The notes beneath the pieces were generated by a model, which saw only the letters and a program-made list of their open reading frames with translations, did not search any database and had not been told where the DNA came from. From Candidatus Babelota bacterium (GTDB taxonomy: Bacteria > Babelota > Babeliae > Babelales > Babelaceae), in the NCBI GenBank assembly GCA_003174035.1, contig PRDV01000017.1:1-29748 (forward strand): a DNA stretch of 29,748 nucleotides, in the 5' to 3' direction. Below are positions 1 through 8,493 of the stretch, piece by piece. Each line of letters starts with the position of its first letter. Positions within the stretch are counted from its first letter, which is position 1. A program made the position numbers and the translations under genes.

Positions 1-1394
1 CCATGAGCTTGCTTAGTAAAATCTATCTCCGGACTATCCTCTAATAGATTAAGAAGCATGGCAAGATCAAACTCCCCCTCATCGTCGGTACAGTATGTTG
101 TAAACTTAGGTTCGAGAAACGACCAATCTTCTGGATCCAGGGCTTCCATAAGCGCTGTTCTTCCAAATATTTCCTCGTTTATATCTTCGTTTATATCACA
201 CTTCCCATATTCGCATAACATTCTCATTATACCCCAACGCTTATAATGAGCGGCAACGCAAAGTGCTCCATACGTATTTATGTCAGGGTGATCCAACAGA
301 ACTCGCACTATAGAGGGCCAACCAAATCGAATTGCCTCCAAAAGAGCTGTCCATATTTGATTTTCAATCCAACAATCCTCATCTACTTTAATATCTTTAT
401 GCTTTAAAAGAGATTGTACGAGCTCTAAATCACCCGACCTAACCGCTAACATGAGTGCTGAATAATTGTGTATTTCATCAGCATTTATCTGAATTCCAGG
501 AACAAGGAGAAGTCTTTTTACACAGTTTCTAAAGTCTATTGGTTTATTGACATGCAGCAAAGAAGCACCATGGCAAGCAATAATTAGTGGATTCCAGCCC
601 CTGTGTGAACTTTTATTAATCAAAATCCCCTTCATTGAAAGCAATTTCTCTACTGATTTTTCACAGCCACAAAAACATGCCCACCAGAGTAATGTTCCTT
701 CTTCATCGCTTGCATTTATATCGATCTCGTGCTGATGATCGACATAAAATTGGGTGCATCTCTGTATCAATTGAACAAGCAAAGAATAATGACGATATTT
801 GTCTGCTTCACGAAACAGCGAAAAGCGCTGGTTTTCATCAATAAAAATCTTATCATCAAACTTTATATAGTTCTCGATAATCTGTACTGCTTTTGTGTAA
901 TCATGTGTCTCATAATGACACCATTTCGCAATACAGTAGTGTTGCAAACCACAGTATTGTTCATCACATTCCGTTAATGAAGCCTCATGTAATTTGGCAA
1001 CGAGCTTTAATATCTCAAATCTATAACGCAAATCAGGAGCAGCTTCTTCAGGCAATCTTGAAATTTTCTTGAAAATTCGCAATGCAATTTCACGAAATTT
1101 TTTACTCGTGGTTAACATACTATAGAGCTTATTATAATCTTCAAAAGAATTACATGCATATAAGGATTTATAAATACCTTCTTCGATAATAACCTCCTGA
1201 AGCTCGGGAAGAAGCTTCTGAAAGCATTGAAAATCTTTTAGACCCACCCGTTTGCCTGGCCCACTTTCTTGCGCTGTTATTTCGCGACCTCGTTTGAGCC
1301 CTTGCTGAGCTTGTTCTTGTTCTTTGCTTTCCGATGCTTGTAACGACATTATTGTCAGCATTGATAATGCTAGAAAGATCACATCCAATTTCAT
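1..1394 (-). CDS. Exported ankyrin-repeat protein with F-box-like segment (3' end outside window)
   Basis: An open frame runs from ATG 1394 to the left edge of the window without a stop: 464 codons visible, C-terminus missing. Residues 1-20 form a signal peptide (MKLDVIFLALSMLTIMSLQA). A charged linker follows. Residues about 61-106 read LLPELQEVII, then LTTSKKFREIA, which resembles the LPxEL...SKxFRxLA pattern of eukaryotic F-boxes. From about residue 225 to the edge there are degenerate ankyrin repeats, for example SALMLAVRSGDLELVQSLL and WTALLEAIRFGWPSIVRVLL. Ankyrin proteins mediate protein-protein contacts, and in intracellular bacteria are often host-directed effectors. That role is inferred here. 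The F-box reading is tentative; the ankyrin call is firm. The gene is divergent from the sulfatase gene. Confidence 0.85.
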   Translation of the reverse strand, partial: MKLDVIFLALSMLTIMSLQASESKEQEQAQQGLKRGREITAQESGPGKRVGLKDFQCFQKLLPELQEVIIEEGIYKSLYACNSFEDYNKLYSMLTTSKKFREIALRIFKKISRLPEEAAPDLRYRFEILKLVAKLHEASLTECDEQYCGLQHYCIAKWCHYETHDYTKAVQIIENYIKFDDKIFIDENQRFSLFREADKYRHYSLLVQLIQRCTQFYVDHQHEIDINASDEEGTLLWWACFCGCEKSVEKLLSMKGILINKSSHRGWNPLIIACHGASLLHVNKPIDFRNCVKRLLLVPGIQINADEIHNYSALMLAVRSGDLELVQSLLKHKDIKVDEDCWIENQIWTALLEAIRFGWPSIVRVLLDHPDINTYGALCVAAHYKRWGIMRMLCEYGKCDINEDINEEIFGRTALMEALDPEDWSFLEPKFTTYCTDDEGEFDLAMLLNLLEDSPEIDFTKQAH

Positions 1395-1487
1395 GGTAAA
1401 CAGCCTTTCGGATACGCTGATCGTTAAGAATATCGTGATTTAGCATATTATTTATTTGCTTGTAACAAATTACTATGCGATTTATTT

Positions 1488-1518
1488 ATAATAATGACAA
1501 TTTATTTAATTTTGTCAA
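1488..1518 (-). promoter_or_regulatory. Candidate sigma70-type promoter for the ankyrin gene
   Basis: On the minus strand a perfect TTGACA (1518-1513) is followed by an AT-rich -10 candidate, ATTATT at 1495-1490 (17-bp spacer) or TATTAT at 1493-1488 (19-bp spacer). It lies about 95 bases upstream of the ATG at 1394. Sequence match only. Confidence 0.4.
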
Positions 1519-1670
1519 ACAATTACACAAAAGCGTGAGGCGATATCATTCATAGTACGGAATATTAAGGAGTGGCTCTCTAAAACCATATAAAGAAATC
1601 TCCGGCTCCTCTAACTCTCAGAATCCTCTACCAATTATTGACCGCGCTCGTTTCAAAGTACTAACTTGCT

Positions 1671-1676
1671 TATAAT
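1671..1676 (+). promoter_or_regulatory. Candidate -10 element for the sulfatase gene
   Basis: Consensus TATAAT, 21 bases before the ATG at 1698. A TTGACC at 1638-1643 is too far upstream (27 bp) to be a standard -35. If used, the leader would be very short, with the AAGGAG Shine-Dalgarno (1685-1690) just after the start of transcription. Confidence 0.3.
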
Positions 1677-1697
1677 GACCAAACAAGGAGAGTACCC

Positions 1698-3233
1698 ATG
1701 CATGTTATTTTCACACTCATAGTAGCACTGACCATACCCGCGACCCAAGCGCAGCAAAAAAGGAACAATACCTCCAAAAAGCCCAATATTCTCGTCATCA
1801 TGGGTGACGATATAGGGATTGCCAATATCAGTGCTTATAATAATGGCCTTATGGGGTACAAGACAAGCAATATTGACAGCATAGCAAAGCAAGGTGCGCT
1901 CTTTACTGACTTTTATGCTCAACAAAGCTGCACGGCAGGTCGTGCCGCTTTCATTACTGGGCAATCCCCCATTCGTACCGGTCTTACGAAAGTAGGCTTA
2001 CCGGGGTCAGATCTTGGCATTAGAAAAGAAGATCCAACGATCGCCGAACTGCTTAACCCGTTAGGCTATACCTGCGGACAGTTTGGGAAAAATCATCTTG
2101 GCGACCGCGATAAAATGCTACCTACAGCACACGGATTTGCCGAGTTTTTTGGCAATCTCTATCATTTAAATGCTGAAGAAGAGCCTGAAAATCCGGACTA
2201 TCCTAAAAATCCTGCTTTCAAGAAAAAGTTCGGTCCTCGAGGAGTGATTCATAGCTTTGCTAATGGCAAAATTGAAGATACGGGCCCACTCACTAAAAAA
2301 CGCATGGAGACAATTGATGAGGAGTTTCTGAAGGAAGCTAAGCGTTTCATCAAGGATGCTGCTCAAGCTACTATACCGTTTTTTGTATGGTTTTGTACAA
2401 CGAGAATGCACATTTGGACGCATCTTAAAAATAGTTCCCGAGGAAAAACAAAATACGGTGTTTATGCTGACGGTCTCATCGAGCATGACGGGCATGTCGG
2501 CATATTACTCAAACTACTTAAAGAGCTGGGAATCGAAGACAATACTATTGTCGTTTACACCACGGACAATGGCCCCGAGGTTTTCAGTTGGCCGGATGGC
2601 GGCATGACGCCCTTTCGAGGAGAAAAAGATACCAATTGGGAAGGCGGATTTCGCGTTCCCTGCCTTATCAAGTATCCAGGCGTTATCAAACCGGGCACCG
2701 TATTCAATGACATTGCCTCACTTGAAGACTTTCTACCAACGTTCTTAGCCGCGGCAGGAATAGCAGATATTAAGCAACAATTGCTTAAAGGATTTAAAGT
2801 TGGAACAACAACCTATAAAGTACATCTTGATGGTTACAATCTCCTGCCTTTTTTTAAAGGCCACGAAAAAAAATCACCTCGCAAGGACTTCTTGTATTGG
2901 AACGATGAGGGTGAATTGACCGCTTTACGCTATGATGATTGGAAAATAGTCTTTGCTGAACAGCGAGCACGTGGCCTTGATGTGTGGCAAGAGCCTTTTG
3001 TACCGTTACGCTTACCAAAACTCTTCAACCTGCGCTCGGATCCGTTTGAAAGAGCAGATCGCGATGCCATTGGTTATTCAAAATGGCGTATTGAGCATGC
3101 TTTTGCCCTCGTACCGGCACAAGCCTATGTCAAAAAATGGCTGGAAACATTTAAAGAGTTTCCTCCACGCCAAAAGCCTGCAAGCTTTAGCATACAAAAG
3201 ATCATGGAGAAACTCACAGCTACGAAAGATTAA
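1698..3233 (+). CDS. Exported sulfatase (arylsulfatase family, type I)
   Basis: Predicted to hydrolyse sulfate esters from a sugar or aryl substrate outside the cytoplasm. Residues 1-18 are a signal peptide ending ATQA. Family landmarks are all present: metal-binding Asp pair in NILVIMGDDIG (D37, D38); the formylglycine site C78-T-A-G-R82 within CTAGRAAFITGQ; GKNHLGD (K131, H133); MH at 237-238; and TTDNGPE (D290, N291). The 511-aa length is normal for the family. CxAxR-type sites need post-translational oxidation of the Cys by a maturase (anSME or FGE type), and none is seen in this window. The start is supported by AAGGAG at 1685-1690, 7 bases before the ATG. The substrate cannot be told. 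The neighbours suggest a sulfated glycan. Confidence 0.92.
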   Translation: MHVIFTLIVALTIPATQAQQKRNNTSKKPNILVIMGDDIGIANISAYNNGLMGYKTSNIDSIAKQGALFTDFYAQQSCTAGRAAFITGQSPIRTGLTKVGLPGSDLGIRKEDPTIAELLNPLGYTCGQFGKNHLGDRDKMLPTAHGFAEFFGNLYHLNAEEEPENPDYPKNPAFKKKFGPRGVIHSFANGKIEDTGPLTKKRMETIDEEFLKEAKRFIKDAAQATIPFFVWFCTTRMHIWTHLKNSSRGKTKYGVYADGLIEHDGHVGILLKLLKELGIEDNTIVVYTTDNGPEVFSWPDGGMTPFRGEKDTNWEGGFRVPCLIKYPGVIKPGTVFNDIASLEDFLPTFLAAAGIADIKQQLLKGFKVGTTTYKVHLDGYNLLPFFKGHEKKSPRKDFLYWNDEGELTALRYDDWKIVFAEQRARGLDVWQEPFVPLRLPKLFNLRSDPFERADRDAIGYSKWRIEHAFALVPAQAYVKKWLETFKEFPPRQKPASFSIQKIMEKLTATKD

Positions 3234-3328
3234 ACGCCATTCCTACATTTTTAGGATGAAAGCTTGTTTTAGACAAGTTGGCATTGGTACATTATAGAAA
3301 GAATTTTATTACAAAGTGATCTTACGCT

Positions 3329-4348
3329 ATGCCGATTAAAGCATTTTATAACAATATTTTTCTAGTTTCTATATTAATAGCTAGCCAAACTATAACCGCC
3401 GCGTCGGATTTTTATTATGGTGATTCTTCTGGCCTTTTCATCACACGATGGGCATTCCAATCTATTTGTGACCATATCTTTGACCCATACACCTCCGAAA
3501 TTGATTTGCCAACGTCATCAACTGGTGTAATTTTTGACGCGGATAAAGTGAAAGCTGGTGATAAAATTTTTGTGAGAAACGTGAAGCTCTTTTTTGAAAA
3601 ACTACACCCTTACATAAAACAACCCTATATTATGATTACTCATGGCGAAGCCGAAGCGACGGTAAAAGACGATTATTACCGTTATTTAGAAAATAACACA
3701 ATTATTGCTTGGTTTTCTATCCATCCACCACAAATTGGACATAAAAAATTTTTCCCGATCCCGCTGGGGATTCCATCATGGGCAACTTTTAAAGAATGGA
3801 CAAACGATGATGCGTATAATGAGCTTAATATTTATCTTAAGACCCTTCGTGAAGAAGTAAAAAAAACAAAACTGATGTATATGAATTTTTCCTTTAATAC
3901 CTCAGAAGACCGCCTTAATTCCAAAAACATTTTTTTAGGGTGGACTTTTAGTTCTTTCGCTCAAAATAAGCCTTTTGAAGAATATATGGAAGAAATGGCT
4001 GCTCACAAATTTGCGCTTTCACCGCGGGGACTTGGACCAGATTGCTATCGTACCTGGGAAGCTTTGTTAGTAGGCGTTATTCCAATAGTAAAAAGAGGCG
4101 AATTCGACACATGGGCAACCCCTAAAAACAAAAAAAGATTAAGGAGGGGATCCGAATTGGACAAATTGTATGAAGACCTGCCTGTGCTTATAATCGATGA
4201 TTGGAGTGAAATTAATGAAGCATTTCTGAATCATAAATATTTAGAGATTACCTCAAGAAGATATTCTATAGAAAAATTGTATACTAAGTATTGGCATAGT
4301 AAGATTCAAAATCTAAGGGATGAATTTTTACAACAAAGAAAATCTTAA
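3329..4348 (+). CDS. Exostosin-like glycosyltransferase, paralogue A
   Basis: First of six related genes in the window. The predicted secreted protein (339 aa) has a signal peptide at residues 1-24 and an N-terminal half with ITRWAFQSICDHIFDP, AGDKIFVRNVKLFF, IMITHGE (H105) and FPIPLGI. The C-terminal block SPRGLGPDCYRTWEALLVG (about 231-249), then IPIV, matches the C-terminal signature of exostosin-type (GT47-like) glycosyltransferases, where it forms the nucleotide-sugar site. Sugar donor and acceptor are unknown. Compared with paralogues B, C, D and F, it carries a basic insertion after KRGEFD (about 261-275, ATPKNKKRLRRGSE); only E has a similar insertion. No clear Shine-Dalgarno precedes the ATG. 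It lies 95 bases after the sulfatase gene on the same strand and may be co-transcribed. Confidence 0.72.
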   Translation: MPIKAFYNNIFLVSILIASQTITAASDFYYGDSSGLFITRWAFQSICDHIFDPYTSEIDLPTSSTGVIFDADKVKAGDKIFVRNVKLFFEKLHPYIKQPYIMITHGEAEATVKDDYYRYLENNTIIAWFSIHPPQIGHKKFFPIPLGIPSWATFKEWTNDDAYNELNIYLKTLREEVKKTKLMYMNFSFNTSEDRLNSKNIFLGWTFSSFAQNKPFEEYMEEMAAHKFALSPRGLGPDCYRTWEALLVGVIPIVKRGEFDTWATPKNKKRLRRGSELDKLYEDLPVLIIDDWSEINEAFLNHKYLEITSRRYSIEKLYTKYWHSKIQNLRDEFLQQRKS

Positions 4349-4372
4349 CAAGCCCTTTTCAAGTATGGCAAA

Positions 4373-4394
4373 GTGGGGGGGTAAGGCCCCCCAC
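4373..4394. terminator. Hairpin between convergent genes
   Basis: Perfect 8-bp inverted repeat GTGGGGGG (4373-4380) / CCCCCCAC (4387-4394) with a 6-base loop, in the 54-bp gap between two convergent genes. The stem is strong but the T-tracts on both strands are short, so it may be a bidirectional terminator or a simple transcription barrier. Confidence 0.55.
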
Positions 4395-4402
4395 AAAAAT
4401 AG

Positions 4403-5062
4403 TTATTTGCCCGTGTCTAAAGGCTCAAAATACCAAAATGATTTCTCTCCTTTAACATTTCGATTTAAAATTTCGGCCGCCCTTCGAACTCCTTTTTCTA
4501 CACTTTCCCAATCCCAATCATCCCCACATATGATTGCATTTGCATTTAACTTCGGATACCAATTTATAATGTCGTTGAATACGGATTCTTCATCATGTGA
4601 TGCATCAATATAAATGAGGTCAGCTTTAATATTGAGAGCTTTCGCCGCTTCTTGTGTTCTCATTCTTATAGGTATAATTTTGTGAGCGATATCATGATGA
4701 ATAACATTTGATAGGAATTGCTGATAAATAGTGGGAATCTTCGATGCAACATCATCATCGATATTAACTCCTTGGCCAACCCAGCTATCTATTGCATATA
4801 CTGTACCTGATTCTTTCAGCTGAGAACCCATGTAGATTGCTGATTCTCCAAACCAGCTACCCAACTCAACAATAACCGTTGGTTGATATTTTACAATAAA
4901 CGCTCTCAAATATTCTTGATTTACCTTCCCAAACCATCCGTGTAAGAACTCTGGCAGTAGCTTAACAGATTTGTAAGGTTCAGATAACTCTTTTGCGTCG
5001 ACATGAAATGCACATTGCAAACCAAGTAGCAACACTACAACATTTCTAATTTTCAATAACAT
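4403..5062 (-). CDS. Exported class I SAM-dependent methyltransferase
   Basis: A 219-aa protein with a signal peptide (MLLKIRNVVVLLLGLQCAFH, cleavage near VDA). The Rossmann motif I is VIVELGSWFGESA (about 63-75), followed by an acidic motif II, VYAIDSW (about 88-94), and ADLIYIDASHDEES (about 147-160). This is the arrangement of class I (Methyltransf_24-like) enzymes and related cephalosporin hydroxylase-like proteins of polysaccharide clusters. It probably methylates a sugar or other small substrate; the target is unknown. It is the last gene of the minus-strand operon starting at 8239, 78 bases after the GT32-type gene, with a purine-rich GGGGGA stretch before the ATG. SAM is a cytosolic cofactor, so a signal peptide is odd. 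Confidence 0.78.
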   Translation of the reverse strand: MLLKIRNVVVLLLGLQCAFHVDAKELSEPYKSVKLLPEFLHGWFGKVNQEYLRAFIVKYQPTVIVELGSWFGESAIYMGSQLKESGTVYAIDSWVGQGVNIDDDVASKIPTIYQQFLSNVIHHDIAHKIIPIRMRTQEAAKALNIKADLIYIDASHDEESVFNDIINWYPKLNANAIICGDDWDWESVEKGVRRAAEILNRNVKGEKSFWYFEPLDTGK

Positions 5063-5140
5063 ATTTTTCCCCCTTCTTTTTTCATCAGATAAATTACTTT
5101 TTTTAAAACATTCGATTAGTGAAAACTCCTCCTTTCAGCA

Positions 5141-6157
5141 TCATGAATTAGCTTTGGATTCGGCTTCCATTTTTACCCACGCCTCGGGCTTGTCCCAACT
5201 GCCCTCCCACCAATGTATTGCTGCAGATTCGGGCCGCCGCGTTGCCTGTTTTAGTTTTTCAAATCGTTCTTCGCTATTTGGCAAGTCAGTATAGAGATTT
5301 CCATATATGAGCGGCGATAAGGCATAGAAAAACGTTGGGGGCAAAACTAAGTCGCAAAATCCCTTATTAGCATGTAATAAAATCATTTTTGAAAAGAGAC
5401 CCGGTCCTCTATTAATGACATTGCCAACAAACCCTTTCGAATCGGATAGAGGTGTTGCTTCTTTCAAACTATCAATGTATCCTTTTAATATTGGATGGGA
5501 TCTAATAGATCCAATTATACCATTACCAATTTGAAATTCGCTAATATCAACAGGCTGTATGCCTGCGTAAAAATCATACTTTTTATGTAACAAATTAAAG
5601 ATCTCAGGCTCTAGACACTCAAAATCGGTATCAAGATAAACTCCTCCATATCTATGCAAAATTTCTGCACGAAAAATATCTGCTCGAATACCAGCGTTTT
5701 GTTCTTTGAAATAAAGCTCCTTATTTTCTAGGCCAAATTCTTCAGCATCTTTATCAGTCCACAATTTATATTCCCAACCCGGCAAAGATTGCCAAGTCTT
5801 CTGCCATTTTTTATATTTTTCAGGAAACGGTTTACCGCCGACCCAAATTTGATGAATAATGGGTGGTATTCTATAATTCTCGGAGATCGAATCCGCAGCT
5901 GGGCTATTCTCTTGATACATTTTTTTACATAAATTAACAAGATCAATTCCAGAGTAAGGACGAATATATTTCCAAAAAGAATCATTTGGCGAGGTCATAC
6001 GCTTTTGCATTTTACGGTAAAATTTATTCATGTAGGGGTCATCTTTACCCATCGATCTGTCAAAATCAACAGCCATCACAGCCCTATTGAAGGCATCAGT
6101 ATTTGCAAAATTCAATATAAGCAAAAAATATACACCAAGATTAAATAATAGCTTCAT
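5141..6157 (-). CDS. Exported GT32-type (Gly_transf_sug, DXD) glycosyltransferase
   Basis: Retaining sugar transferase of the Och1/capsular type. Seen: signal peptide MKLLFNLGVYFLLILNFA; PPIIHQIWVGGKPFP (about 98-112), the usual opening of the domain; and RADIFRAEILHRYGGVYLDTD (about 158-178) with the metal-binding DTD at D176/D178. A late H-W-W-E-G-S-W near the C-terminus also fits the family. Length is 338 aa. A GTG at 6163 is in frame, but the ATG at 6157 has AAAGGAG (6169-6163) 5 bases upstream and gives a cleaner signal peptide, so I start there. The first 17 bases overlap the end of the PIG-L gene, suggesting translational coupling. Donor and acceptor are unknown. Confidence 0.86.
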   Translation of the reverse strand: MKLLFNLGVYFLLILNFANTDAFNRAVMAVDFDRSMGKDDPYMNKFYRKMQKRMTSPNDSFWKYIRPYSGIDLVNLCKKMYQENSPAADSISENYRIPPIIHQIWVGGKPFPEKYKKWQKTWQSLPGWEYKLWTDKDAEEFGLENKELYFKEQNAGIRADIFRAEILHRYGGVYLDTDFECLEPEIFNLLHKKYDFYAGIQPVDISEFQIGNGIIGSIRSHPILKGYIDSLKEATPLSDSKGFVGNVINRGPGLFSKMILLHANKGFCDLVLPPTFFYALSPLIYGNLYTDLPNSEERFEKLKQATRRPESAAIHWWEGSWDKPEAWVKMEAESKANS

Positions 6158-6914
6158 AAGCACTCCTTTCTATCAATGCATCAGTTTTTATGTTTATCCT
6201 TTGGAAACATTCCATTTTTTTTTGAAAGTTCAGAATTCCACGATACGTGTTAAGTGCATCGATAGCTTTTTCGAAATCCATCAAACTTATTTGTGATGTA
6301 TGTTCTCTCAAAGCCGCCAATTTCAATTCCATACAATCTGAAATTTCTAATTTATGAGTTATGATTTGAAGAGGAGTCCAAACCTCATACCCGAGTAGGA
6401 GGGGAACTTCCCATCCGAATTTTCCTTCAGCCGATTTCTGGATGGCACGCAGAACTATCCAATGTGTATTTATATGATCTTTGTGGCCATCTACTGCGTG
6501 CGGTGCATAAACAAGTTCCGGACGATATTTTACTATCAATTGAGTCACCTTTTCTATATTCTCATTTGTGGGCGCCAATTTACCATCGGGCTCTCTTAAA
6601 AAAAGGAGCTCATTAATGCCAATTTTTTGGGTCGCGCGCTTCGCTTCCTCTTCCCGAATGGCTACTAATTCCGCGGGAGTCCCGTCCCAGTATGCCGCAT
6701 CTCCCGACGTCATGTAAACAATAATAACTCTTTTGCCATTTTGCACGTGCTTAATAAGTGCGCCACCACAACCCAGAATATCATCATCCGGATGGGGCGA
6801 AAAAACCATGACAGTTTCAATCACTGCTAATTCATCCGGTTGTAACTGATTTTGGCTCAAAACTTCATGAACACAAAATGGAAGCATGAGCACAATTTTG
6901 AGTATATTTTTCAT
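6141..6914 (-). CDS. Exported PIG-L/LmbE-family N-deacetylase
   Basis: A zinc-dependent deacetylase of the PIG-L family, whose members remove N-acetyl groups from GlcNAc-containing substrates. Seen: signal peptide at residues 1-20 (MKNILKIVLMLPFCVHEVLS); VFSPHPDDDILGCGG with zinc ligands H41 and D44 (D43 catalytic); and HAVDGHKDHINTH with the third ligand H147. Length 257 aa is typical for bacterial members. It follows the GT4 gene by 38 bases and overlaps the GT32-type gene by 17, in one operon. The likely job is de-N-acetylation of an amino sugar made by its glycosyltransferase neighbours. That substrate is inferred. Confidence 0.9.
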   Translation of the reverse strand: MKNILKIVLMLPFCVHEVLSQNQLQPDELAVIETVMVFSPHPDDDILGCGGALIKHVQNGKRVIIVYMTSGDAAYWDGTPAELVAIREEEAKRATQKIGINELLFLREPDGKLAPTNENIEKVTQLIVKYRPELVYAPHAVDGHKDHINTHWIVLRAIQKSAEGKFGWEVPLLLGYEVWTPLQIITHKLEISDCMELKLAALREHTSQISLMDFEKAIDALNTYRGILNFQKKMECFQRINIKTDALIERSAYEAII

Positions 6915-6952
6915 AATCGGCCTATTTCATCTAAACATCTCTTCAGTCACTG

Positions 6953-8239
6953 CTACCTTGATTCATTCGAAATCACACTATATTTTTTAAATAATGCTTG
7001 GGATCTGGTCATGATATATTCATTTGTTATAATATCCCGATCCCCCAAAATAACTTTTTTGGGCTTAAAAAGATTAAGAAATTTGGGTTTTAGATTTTTC
7101 CATAAGTACTGCTGTACCCATATTTTACCTTCTTTTGCCTTGTCTTTGTAATAGGTATAATTTTTATAAACTTCTCTTAAAGCTTTTTGAACATCTTCAC
7201 ATTTACAATCGAATTGATACCCACAATCTGCTTTACCATAGTGGCCTAAATAATCTGCAGGTAGTTTTATATCTGACGGAACCGGATAAACGTACCCACT
7301 ATCAATAATCGTTTTGTGCGCGGTATTATTTGACAATATACAAGGAATACCAGCTGCCAATGCTTCTCGAGGAGTCATTGAGAAACCTTCACCCTTAGAT
7401 ACAAGTACATAACAATCTAAAGATCGGTAAAAATCCAGACATTCAGCCTCAGAAGAATTGAAATGTACTAACTCAATTGATGTATTATTAAATTGCTCTA
7501 ATTGTTGTCGCATAGCATTGAGATAAGTCTTATGTGCCCACTTCCCATGTAGTTTCAGCTTTACATTCGGTTCATGAGCAAATTCCTTATGAAATGCCTC
7601 TATGAGCAAATGTTGATTTTTCCTTGGGAATAACACTGAATTACAGCCGAAAACAAAATCTCCCGATTCTTTTTTTAGAGACGTCTCTTTTAACAATTCC
7701 TCGATAAAAACACCGTGAGGGAGAGCAAAAATGGGGATACTAACTCCCGAATTTGCATATACTTCTTGATAAAATTCATCGGGGACTACCACAAGATCAA
7801 ATTTTTCATTAAGAATGCTTACCCATTCTTGCGGAATTGCCGTGCTTTCAATCATGGAATAAGCAATTTTGATGTAACTCGTTTCCGGCACATAATCACT
7901 AAAGTTAATCTTGTTCCAGTAGACTGAATAATTTAATATCGCAATGTTTCCCGGCGTCTTATCAGGATTTTCTATGATGCTTTTTAAATCCGGAGAAATG
8001 CCATTTAAAATATAATCACCGGGAACCCTTGAGTGATTAATATGTAATTCGTTTTTTACGATGTCTGCGACACCTAATGATAGTCGACCAAGGCTATCGG
8101 TTACATCAATGGGCCCAACAATGGTCAAATCTATATGCGAAGGGGTAAATTCTCTTGCATTACAATAATTGGATAGCAAAATTAATACGACGCAGAGCAT
8201 CTTTGCAGTCTCAGTATTTAATTGCATTTGAACTTTCAC
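6953..8239 (-). CDS. Exported GT4-type glycosyltransferase (copy 1)
   Basis: Retaining GT-B glycosyltransferase, 428 aa. The N-terminal hydrophobic stretch TAKMLCVVLILLSNYCNA is a likely signal peptide after a short polar leader. The C-terminal Rossmann half contains RKNQHLLIEAF, then HFNSSEAECLDFYRSLDCYV and SKGEGFSMTPREALAAG, holding the E-x7-E donor-binding motif, followed by PCILSNNTAHK. The start at 8239 is a GTG with a purine-rich stretch upstream; an in-frame ATG lies at 8227 and another at the hydrophobic segment, so the start is uncertain. First gene of the operon to 4403. A clear paralogue diverges at 8494, sharing NPDKTPG, WVSILN/WTNALN, DCYVL and NNTAHKTI. Confidence 0.83.
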   Translation of the reverse strand: MKVQMQLNTETAKMLCVVLILLSNYCNAREFTPSHIDLTIVGPIDVTDSLGRLSLGVADIVKNELHINHSRVPGDYILNGISPDLKSIIENPDKTPGNIAILNYSVYWNKINFSDYVPETSYIKIAYSMIESTAIPQEWVSILNEKFDLVVVPDEFYQEVYANSGVSIPIFALPHGVFIEELLKETSLKKESGDFVFGCNSVLFPRKNQHLLIEAFHKEFAHEPNVKLKLHGKWAHKTYLNAMRQQLEQFNNTSIELVHFNSSEAECLDFYRSLDCYVLVSKGEGFSMTPREALAAGIPCILSNNTAHKTIIDSGYVYPVPSDIKLPADYLGHYGKADCGYQFDCKCEDVQKALREVYKNYTYYKDKAKEGKIWVQQYLWKNLKPKFLNLFKPKKVILGDRDIITNEYIMTRSQALFKKYSVISNESR

Positions 8240-8493
8240 GTTGCCGCCTCGCCTCTCTGAGCCAAATCCTATCTTCTTTATTTCAAATTATCAAAAAGGA
8301 ATATTGAAAACAAGAATTTTTATAATTTAAACATACGACTTGTGGGAAGAAAAAGAGGTGTGTGCTTTTCTCTTGATTGCGCATAATAGGATTTGATATT
8401 GTAATGAAAGAATTGATAAAATTGAGGGTCCAAAATTCGTAGACCATTTAATATTAACCTCTGTAATAACGAAAAAATATTGTAGGTTTAAAA

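Larger units (their letters stand above)
1395..1697. other. Divergent intergenic region (303 bp)
   Basis: AT-rich spacer between the divergent ankyrin and sulfatase genes. No coding frame with a ribosome binding site was found. It holds the promoter candidates listed separately, and I see no RNA gene or repeat in the rest. Confidence 0.6.

Noticed and set aside
1168..1446. Minus-strand frame of 92 codons with an Arg/Ser-rich product
   Set aside because: Lies out of frame over the start of the ankyrin gene; the frame from ATG 1394 has a signal peptide, ankyrin repeats and continues to the window edge.
2166..2495. Minus-strand frame of 109 codons
   Set aside because: Antisense to the sulfatase catalytic core; no coding signal of its own.
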